Of a stretch of DNA of 64,000 nucleotides, positions 59,082 through 64,000 are shown in pieces (the stretch's first letter is position 1; every line of letters starts with the position of its first letter). The notes below the pieces were generated by a model. That model was not told where the DNA came from, did no database searches, and worked only from the letters and a program-made list of their open reading frames with translations. The position numbers and the translations under genes are program-made. The stretch lies in the NCBI GenBank assembly GCA_963724945.1, contig CAVRWL010000002.1:124001-188000 (forward strand). Direction: 5' to 3'. Source of the DNA: Hyphomicrobium_A sp963724945. Lineage in GTDB: Bacteria; Pseudomonadota; Alphaproteobacteria; Rhizobiales; Hyphomicrobiaceae.

Positions 59082-59234
59082 GGGTGCGTGGAGGAGAGGC
59101 GCGGGTTCTGCTGGGAGCCCTTGACGGTCTCTCCTCCACTCCTAACATTTGGTAATGTAACTCGTGCCCAGCCCGTTAACCGACCCGAAAAGCCCCGCGC
59201 GGCGGGGTAAACGGACAGCAACCCGGAGCAAATC

Positions 59235-59723
59235 ATGGCCCGTCCCTTTCGGCTGACAAACCTTCCGGTCGCAGCTTTGGGCGTCGCAACGGCGGCTCTC
59301 GGCACCGCAGCCCTCACGCTGGGCAACGGCGATATGGTCGTTGAGCACGGATTTGAACGGGCGCTCGCCTCAATGCCCGATCACGCCAGCCAAGCCAAAG
59401 GCGCCGATCTCGTCATTGGCAGCGGCCAGCAGCTGCGCGTGACGCCCACCGTGCATGAGGCAGGCGCCATGTTCCTGAAGCCGGTGACCGTCGGCGACCG
59501 GATCACGATCACCTCGGGCGGACGCGAGCGCATCCTGCATGTCGTCAAGGTCGACCGGCTCGACAGCTCGATCGTGCCGTCGTCGACCGCGCATCCGCCC
59601 CCGTTGCTGCTGGTGACCTGCCGCGATGACGCCAGTGCGTCGGCCCACCCGGTTCGCTTCCTGATCGAGGCGGACGAGGCCCTGCCGGCCCTGTCCTCGG
59701 CCACCGCGGCGCGCACCCTCTAG
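59235..59723 (+). CDS. Exported protein with a sortase-like C-terminal half
   Basis: A 162-residue protein with an N-terminal membrane segment (VAALGVATAALGTAALTLG). The C-terminal half has the sortase pattern: FLKPVTVGDRITITSGG, HVVKVDRLD, then PLLLVTCRDD with the TLxTC-type cysteine and, 14 residues later, HPVRFLIEAD with the conserved arginine. A histidine occurs in TPTVHEAGAMF, but closer to the GD turn than in active sortases. Sortases are rare in Gram-negatives. It could be a degenerate or atypical one. GGAGCAAATC precedes the ATG. Confidence 0.55.
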   Translation: MARPFRLTNLPVAALGVATAALGTAALTLGNGDMVVEHGFERALASMPDHASQAKGADLVIGSGQQLRVTPTVHEAGAMFLKPVTVGDRITITSGGRERILHVVKVDRLDSSIVPSSTAHPPPLLLVTCRDDASASAHPVRFLIEADEALPALSSATAARTL

Positions 59724-59885
59724 GCCCCCGGCTCGTTTCCTACCGGTTTCTGTCTGAACGGCGCCGCGTCGGCATGACCGGCGGGTCCATGGTTGCCTCC
59801 ACCACGTTTTCCCATGGTATGCTGCTTGAGGTGCGCGGGGGAAGCGCGCCCGCGAGCGCCAGGGAACCACTGGGGGGAATTGTCC

Positions 59886-60065
59886 ATGCGCCTCAACCCG
59901 CCGACGATAGCGATCTTTCTGATCTCGCTGACGCTGGCCTTGCTTGCGCTCATCACCAAGCTCGGCTTCGTCGGCGTGCCGCGCTACCTGCCGCACCAGG
60001 AGTTCTGGCTGGCGATCACCGCCTACATCACGCTGATGGTGGGCAATCTCGTGCGTGGCCTCTGA
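59886..60065 (+). CDS. 59-residue membrane protein of unknown function
   Basis: Two hydrophobic helices (TIAIFLISLTLALLALITKL and FWLAITAYITLMVGNLV) joined by a short loop (GFVGVPRYLPHQE). A GGGGGGAA site sits before the ATG at 59886. The frame continues upstream to 59793 but without a better start. It is the third small membrane or secreted protein in a row on the plus strand. Confidence 0.6.
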   Translation: MRLNPPTIAIFLISLTLALLALITKLGFVGVPRYLPHQEFWLAITAYITLMVGNLVRGL

Positions 60066-60081
60066 ACCGACCCTGGCTCGC

Positions 60082-60798
60082 TCACCAGGGTATCGGCTTC
60101 ATGTCGCGGAAGAAGCCGCCCGTGGGGCCTTCGTCGGGAAGCGTCGCGAGCCAGATCGCGGTCTCTGCGCCCTTCTCCACGCTGCGCGTCGCGTTGGGGC
60201 CCCCCATGTCGGTCTTCACCCACCCCGGGCACATGGCGTTGACCTTGACGGGGGCGGGCCCGATCTCGGCGGCCGTGAGCCGCGTCAGCGCGTTGAGGGC
60301 GGCCTTCGACATGCGGTAGGCGGGAAATCCGCTGCCCATGTCCGCCAGTTGGCCAGCGCCCGATGAGACGTTGACGACGCGGCCGTAGCCGCGCTCCCTC
60401 ATGCCCGGCACGACCGCTTGGATGAGCCGCAACGGCCCGACCGTGTTGGTCAGGTACGTCAGCGTCACCAGGTCCGTCGCAACATCGAGGACGCTCGAAT
60501 CTTCCTTCGAGAAGCCCTCCTTGAGGATCCCGGCGTTGTTGACGAGAACGTCGATGCGGCCAAACAGCCCCATCACCTCGCTCACCGCCGCGCGGACGCT
60601 GTCCCCATCCGTCACGTCGAGCGCGACAACGGCCGGCTCCAAACCCTCGGCCGCGAGCGTGGCGGCGGCAGCCCTGCCCTTTTCGAGGCTGCGCGCGCAG
60701 AGCACCGTCATGAGGCCCTGGCGCGAGAGCTGCCGCACGATCTCGAGCCCGATCCCCCGGTTGGCCCCAGTGACGAGTGCTATCCGTGTCTCCGCCAT
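60082..60798 (-). CDS. Short-chain dehydrogenase/reductase
   Basis: A 238-residue classical SDR. Cofactor motif VTGANRGIGLEIVRQL, NNAG in DVLVNNAGILKEGF, the catalytic Ser in NVSSGAGQL and Tyr/Lys in YRMSKAALNAL, and PGWVKTDMGGP near the C-terminus. An AGGGAAACC site precedes the ATG. The RTD of CPGWVKTDMGG resembles carbonyl-reductase-like SDRs. Substrate unknown. Confidence 0.92.
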   Translation of the reverse strand: MAETRIALVTGANRGIGLEIVRQLSRQGLMTVLCARSLEKGRAAAATLAAEGLEPAVVALDVTDGDSVRAAVSEVMGLFGRIDVLVNNAGILKEGFSKEDSSVLDVATDLVTLTYLTNTVGPLRLIQAVVPGMRERGYGRVVNVSSGAGQLADMGSGFPAYRMSKAALNALTRLTAAEIGPAPVKVNAMCPGWVKTDMGGPNATRSVEKGAETAIWLATLPDEGPTGGFFRDMKPIPW

Positions 60799-60991
60799 GG
60801 TTTCCCTGCCTCATTGTCGCGCCTCAGCCCGCGAGCTTAATGCGTCAAGCGCCGGCGCGCGAAGCAAAGATCACGGGCCCCGCACCCGGCGAGGCCGGCG
60901 GCGACGGATTTCGCCACCCTAACCGTTCACTTGCCGACGGGCCGGGGAGCCGTCCAACATCCCGCCCAAATCCGCCAGGACCGCAACGCCG

Positions 60992-61663
60992 ATGCCCCGC
61001 ATTCTGACGCCGCAGATCGGTCGCCGCCGCGTCGTCGGCGGCATCGCCGCGCTCGCGGCCGTATCGCTCACGCCGAATGCGTCCCGCGCGCTCGCTGCGC
61101 CCAAGGGGCTCATTGCCACCCCGCCGCAGACCGAAGGCCCGTTCTACCCGACCGACTGGACGGGCGACGTCGACAACGATCTCGTCATCGTCAAAGGCGA
61201 AGCCGCGCGCGCGCAAGGCCAGATCACGCATATTCTCGGCCGCGTCCTCGACACCTCCGGCAGCCCCGTTCCAGGCGCCGCAATCGAGATCTGGCAGTGC
61301 GATGCCACCGGCATCTACCGCCATCCGCGCGACACGCATTGGTTCCGCTCGCGCGATGCGGGCTTCCAGGGCCGCGGGCGCGCCCGCGCCGACGCGCGCG
61401 GCGCCTATGCCTTCCGCACCATCAGGCCCGTAGCCTACCCCGGTCGCACGCCCCACGTGCACTTCGCCGTCGTCGCCCCGGGACGCGCGCCGCTCGTCAC
61501 GCAGATGTACGTTGCCGGCGAGCCGCTCAACGCGAACGACGGCATCCTCAATGCGATCCGCGACGCGCGCCAGCGCGAGAGCGTCATCGTGAGGCTCGAG
61601 CCCGGCGAGCGCATCGAGAGCCAGGCGCTGGTCGGCACCTTCGACATTGTTCTGCAGGATTAG
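60992..61663 (+). CDS. Exported intradiol ring-cleavage dioxygenase-like protein
   Basis: A 223-residue protein of the protocatechuate 3,4-dioxygenase beta-fold. The twin-arginine signal GRRRVVGGIAALAAVSLTP suggests a folded metal protein in the periplasm. Motifs: TEGPFYPTDW, GAAIEIWQCDATGIYRHP with the first ligand Tyr, and AYPGRTPHVHFAVVAPG carrying the second Tyr and two His. Secreted intradiol enzymes of this type are common but their substrates are mostly unknown. Its last 4 bp overlap DUF4396 tail to tail. Confidence 0.88.
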   Translation: MPRILTPQIGRRRVVGGIAALAAVSLTPNASRALAAPKGLIATPPQTEGPFYPTDWTGDVDNDLVIVKGEAARAQGQITHILGRVLDTSGSPVPGAAIEIWQCDATGIYRHPRDTHWFRSRDAGFQGRGRARADARGAYAFRTIRPVAYPGRTPHVHFAVVAPGRAPLVTQMYVAGEPLNANDGILNAIRDARQRESVIVRLEPGERIESQALVGTFDIVLQD

Positions 61664-62460
61664 CCGCGCCCGGCGATCCCGATGCCGAGGCCGAGGATGA
61701 GCACGGCGAACGAGATGCCGGCCGCCACCGCAATCCTCTCCCGCGAGACAGGCGGCGGCATCTTCATGCCGGCCGTCTTTTTCTTCGTCGCCTGCGTCTG
61801 CGACGTCTTGGGCGCCGGCACGGTCATCATGCCGTGCTTCAGATGGTTGGCGACGAGCCACCAGTTCATCGGATAGGCGAGCGCGAAGCCGACCATCAGC
61901 GCGATCGACATGCGGAACCAAAACAGGCCATGCGTGGGATCGTGCGCCTCGGGCACCCCGCGCCAGGCGAGCGCCATCACCGGGATCATGCCGCCCATCA
62001 GCACGTTCATGGACAAGAACTCTGGGATGAAAGTGCTCTCGAGCGAGCGCCGGTAGGAGCCGCCCGCCATGTCGCGCATGAACAGCGCTTGAAAGATGGT
62101 CCAGCCGAAGCCGAAGCCAAGCACGTATTCCAGCATGATCTCGACCGGCAGCCGCAAAACGACGAGCGCGCCGATCACGGCGCCGGCGAGGATGCCGATG
62201 CCGTCGCCGGCGACGCAGTGCATCGTGGAGCCCAACACCTGCCGCCAACGCGCCGCCACGAAGCGCGCGTGCTCCTCGGGTGTATGCCTGCGGCAGCCGA
62301 AGACATAGAGCAGCGCCCCGATCGGTCCGGCATAGAGAGTGAACAGGATGAAGGCCCACTTGAGCACGGGATGCTCGGGGGTGTGGCGAATGTCGATCGC
62401 CACGTAGAGTGCCGACATCGCCGTCAGCACGAACCAGAGCATCATGATGCTCTCGAGCAT
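61660..62460 (-). CDS. DUF4396 membrane protein
   Basis: A 266-residue protein with about six hydrophobic helices. The DUF4396 hallmarks LYAGPIGALLYVFGCR, GSTMHCVAGDGIGILAGAVIGA, YVLGFGFGWTIFQALFMRDMAGGSY and ALAYPMNWWLVANHLKHGMM (quoted in parts) are present, with conserved His/Cys that could bind metal. Function unknown; the family is often near metal or redox genes. A Lys-rich linker and a last helix end the protein. Confidence 0.85.
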   Translation of the reverse strand: MLESIMMLWFVLTAMSALYVAIDIRHTPEHPVLKWAFILFTLYAGPIGALLYVFGCRRHTPEEHARFVAARWRQVLGSTMHCVAGDGIGILAGAVIGALVVLRLPVEIMLEYVLGFGFGWTIFQALFMRDMAGGSYRRSLESTFIPEFLSMNVLMGGMIPVMALAWRGVPEAHDPTHGLFWFRMSIALMVGFALAYPMNWWLVANHLKHGMMTVPAPKTSQTQATKKKTAGMKMPPPVSRERIAVAAGISFAVLILGLGIGIAGRG

Positions 62461-62906
62461 TCACGCCCCTTCCCGAATGCCGCGTCCGCGACGCGCGGTC
62501 CGGCTCTCGCTGCAACGGGTTATAGCTTGAGTCGCGGCCCCGAGAGCTAGGCCCGATTGCCCGGCAAAAAGCGATACTTCGATCTCCCGCAAGCGTTCCC
62601 GTTTCACAAGTGGTGCAAGCAACCGCGTAAACCAAACGACCGCCGCTAAGGCGAGTATAGAGCGCTCGCGGCGGAGCCAACCGTGCTGCAGCGGCCCACT
62701 TCTGCGCTTTGCCTCTCACATCCGGACGCCCCCTCGCGCCTGCAATGGTGCAGGCATCGTTGACATCGCCCGCGGCATTGTCGGCACCGGGCCAACGCCG
62801 TTTTCAGACTTGCGGGCCTCCAATGCCTTTCTGGTCTGTGGCAACGGAGCGACGAGCCTCTTGCGGGCAGCCCAGGCAAGGAAACGCGTCAGCAATGGAG
62901 CATGCA
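62461..62906. other. 446-bp intergenic region without a gene
   Basis: Between DUF4396 (minus) and the small Cys-rich secreted protein (plus). Frames cross it but carry no family signal. It ends with GGAG six bases before the ATG at 62907. Nothing else can be named. Confidence 0.4.
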
Positions 62907-63194
62907 ATGAAGAAGTTTTTGATCGGGGCGGCCGCGCTTGCCCTGGCAGCGGCGACCCCGGCCCTCGCGCAGACAACGCAGTTCATGATCTCGGGCGCGC
63001 CGGTCACCGTCGGTGCCATGCCCGCAAGCGAGGGCCACGGCTACTCCGTCTACCACTATCGGCAAAAGGGCGGCCCGGGCTCCGTCAACGTCAACTGTCT
63101 GTGCGACGGCGCCAAGGCCACGACGGGCACCTGCGACAACGTGCAGTACCAGTGCAACTGCCCGAGCGGCAAGCTCGTCTGCAGCGGCAGCTAA
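62907..63194 (+). CDS. Small cysteine-rich secreted protein
   Basis: A 95-residue protein with a clear signal peptide (KKFLIGAAALALAAATPALA, cleaved after ALAQ). The mature part of about 73 residues ends in a Cys-rich block (NCLCDG, GTCDN, YQCNCPSG, LVCSGS) with six cysteines in 40 residues. Such spacing suggests disulfides or metal binding. Family not recognised. GGAG is six bases before the ATG at 62907. Confidence 0.65.
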   Translation: MKKFLIGAAALALAAATPALAQTTQFMISGAPVTVGAMPASEGHGYSVYHYRQKGGPGSVNVNCLCDGAKATTGTCDNVQYQCNCPSGKLVCSGS

Positions 63195-63261
63195 GGTCTG
63201 GACTAAGCAGCGGGAGGCGGAGGCCGGCGGCGCCACTGCGCGCTGCCGCCTCGCGGCTCTC

Positions 63262-63454
63262 GTGCTCGGGATTCGCCGCGGCCTTCAAGACTCCTCTTGC
63301 CGGCGTCGTGCTTGCAATCGAGAAGATGAGCCGCAGCTTCGAGGCGCGGACGAGCGGCTTGATCGTCGGAGCCGCGATCCTCGCAGACCTCACCGCGCAG
63401 GTCCTGCTCGGCGACTACACCTATTCCGCGCTCAGGCGTAGTGATTGGCGATGA
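63262..63454 (+). pseudogene. Fragment of a ClC chloride channel gene
   Basis: The plus strand encodes about 55 residues that match the middle of ClC channels: GFAAAFKTPLAGVVLAIEKM, then SRSFEARTSGLIVGAAILAD and LTAQVLLGDYTYS. Intact ClC proteins carry the related GIAAAFNTPLAGIVFAIEE here. There is no start codon or upstream ClC sequence in this frame, and the frame stops at about 63441-63454, over the 3' end of the opposing ClC gene. It is a remnant, perhaps left by inversion or duplication of the neighbouring channel gene. Confidence 0.6.
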
Positions 63455-64000
63455 CGGCGGCGGCGATCTCGGACGCGGCGATGACGCCGACCACATCCTC
63501 CGGCCGGGGAATGCGCACCTGGTTGTTGACGATGATCGCCCGGCCACGGCCGCGCCGATTCATGCGGCTGATGATCGTGTTGAGGATGGAGGTGTCGGGC
63601 GAAATGACGAAATCCTCCTCCGTCACCTCCTTGAGCGTCTGGCCGGCATAGCGGTCCGGCGCATAGGACCCGGCGGCAAGCCGCGCCACTCCGGCGATGC
63701 GCGGGCCGTCGGAGACGATGATATGCGCCAATGGTCTGTCGGCGATGGCCGCGAGCGCGTCGGCGATCGAGGTCGCCATCGGCAGCACGATGAAATCCTT
63801 GTTCATCAGCTCGCGCGCCTGGCGCACGAGATACATGTTGGTGTGGCGGATGGTCGGGATCGGCTGGCCGCGATGGCGCAGCTTGATGGTGTAGATGTTC
63901 TCGGTAATCAGCTCGCGCCGCACGCCGGTGGCGAGCGCCACGGCGACCACCAGCGGCACGATGACGTTGTAGTCGCGCGTCATCTCGAAAATCATGACGA
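63432..64000 (-). CDS. ClC-type chloride channel with CBS domains (5' end beyond the window)
   Basis: C-terminal part of a ClC channel or Cl-/H+ antiporter. The last membrane helix region IFEMTRDYNVIVPLVVAVALA is visible near 64000, then ENIYTIKLRHRGQPIP, and a CBS pair (NKDFIVLPMATSIADALAAI; DFVISPDTSILNTIISRMN) that regulates gating by nucleotides in other ClCs. The start is outside the window. The stop at 63432 lies inside the antisense ClC fragment. Confidence 0.88.
   Translation of the reverse strand, partial: VMIFEMTRDYNVIVPLVVAVALATGVRRELITENIYTIKLRHRGQPIPTIRHTNMYLVRQARELMNKDFIVLPMATSIADALAAIADRPLAHIIVSDGPRIAGVARLAAGSYAPDRYAGQTLKEVTEEDFVISPDTSILNTIISRMNRRGRGRAIIVNNQVRIPRPEDVVGVIAASEIAAAVIANHYA

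Overview
The window looks like one high-GC chromosomal stretch of an alphaproteobacterium, most likely of the order Hyphomicrobiales (Rhizobiales). The evidence is gene content: an ALAS-type hemA, a magnesium-type hemB, the nrdR-ribD-ribE-ribBX-ribH-nusB-thiL operon, the pcm-tolC-popZ-valS cluster, an LdtR/LdtP pair, a B12-dependent ribonucleotide reductase, DUF2155 and an NDUFA12-like complex I subunit. The genus cannot be told from the sequence alone. I see no insertion sequence, prophage, integrase or CRISPR array.

Layout. 0-9.8 kb: dgt (cut by the left edge), erpA, an FMN reductase, xth, a patatin-like lipase, a TPR protein, a small secreted protein, a macro-domain deacetylase coupled to an MFS transporter, and an ExoR-like Sel1 protein. 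9.8-19.5 kb, all minus strand: ilvD, valS, popZ, tolC, pcm. 19.6-19.9 kb: tRNA-Cys and tRNA-Asn. 19.8-31.4 kb, all minus: an M50 protease with CBS domains, an L,D-transpeptidase, the riboflavin/nusB/thiL/nrdR operon, glyA and hemA. 31.6-39 kb: ldtP with its MarR-type regulator ldtR, a 3-hydroxyisobutyryl-CoA hydrolase, an extensin-like protein, hemB, an EF-hand protein, DUF2155 and an NDUFA12-like protein. 39.2-45.9 kb: a structured leader, nrdJ, a 193-bp palindrome-bounded repeat, an unknown gene and RlpA. 46-56.5 kb: a CinA-like protein, sfsA, an FkbM methyltransferase, an exported msrB-DUF1232-msrA set, a catalase-family peroxidase, a carotenoid oxygenase, and a fluoride riboswitch with crcB and DUF190, then an EF-G-like GTPase. 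57-64 kb: an aminotransferase, several small uncharacterised membrane or secreted proteins (one sortase-like), an SDR, an intradiol dioxygenase, DUF4396, a ClC channel remnant, and the 3' part of a ClC channel cut by the right edge.

Themes. Cell-envelope work recurs: two L,D-transpeptidases, LdtR, RlpA, an extensin-like protein, TolC, PopZ and the ExoR-like protein. So do cofactor supply (riboflavin, thiamine, haem, Fe-S), nucleotide control (dgt, nrdR, nrdJ) and oxidative or ion stress (periplasmic Msr enzymes, peroxidase, fluoride export).

Quality caution. At least eight conserved genes carry single-base frameshifts (dgt, ilvD, valS several times, tolC, the EF-hand gene, nrdJ at its C-terminus, msrA, and a small gene at 56.8 kb). 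Because ilvD and valS are normally essential and otherwise full length, these are more likely sequencing or consensus errors than gene death. No clearly new multi-gene system stands out. The most interesting leads are the nrdJ leader, the sortase-like exported protein and its small membrane neighbours, and the ClC remnant.
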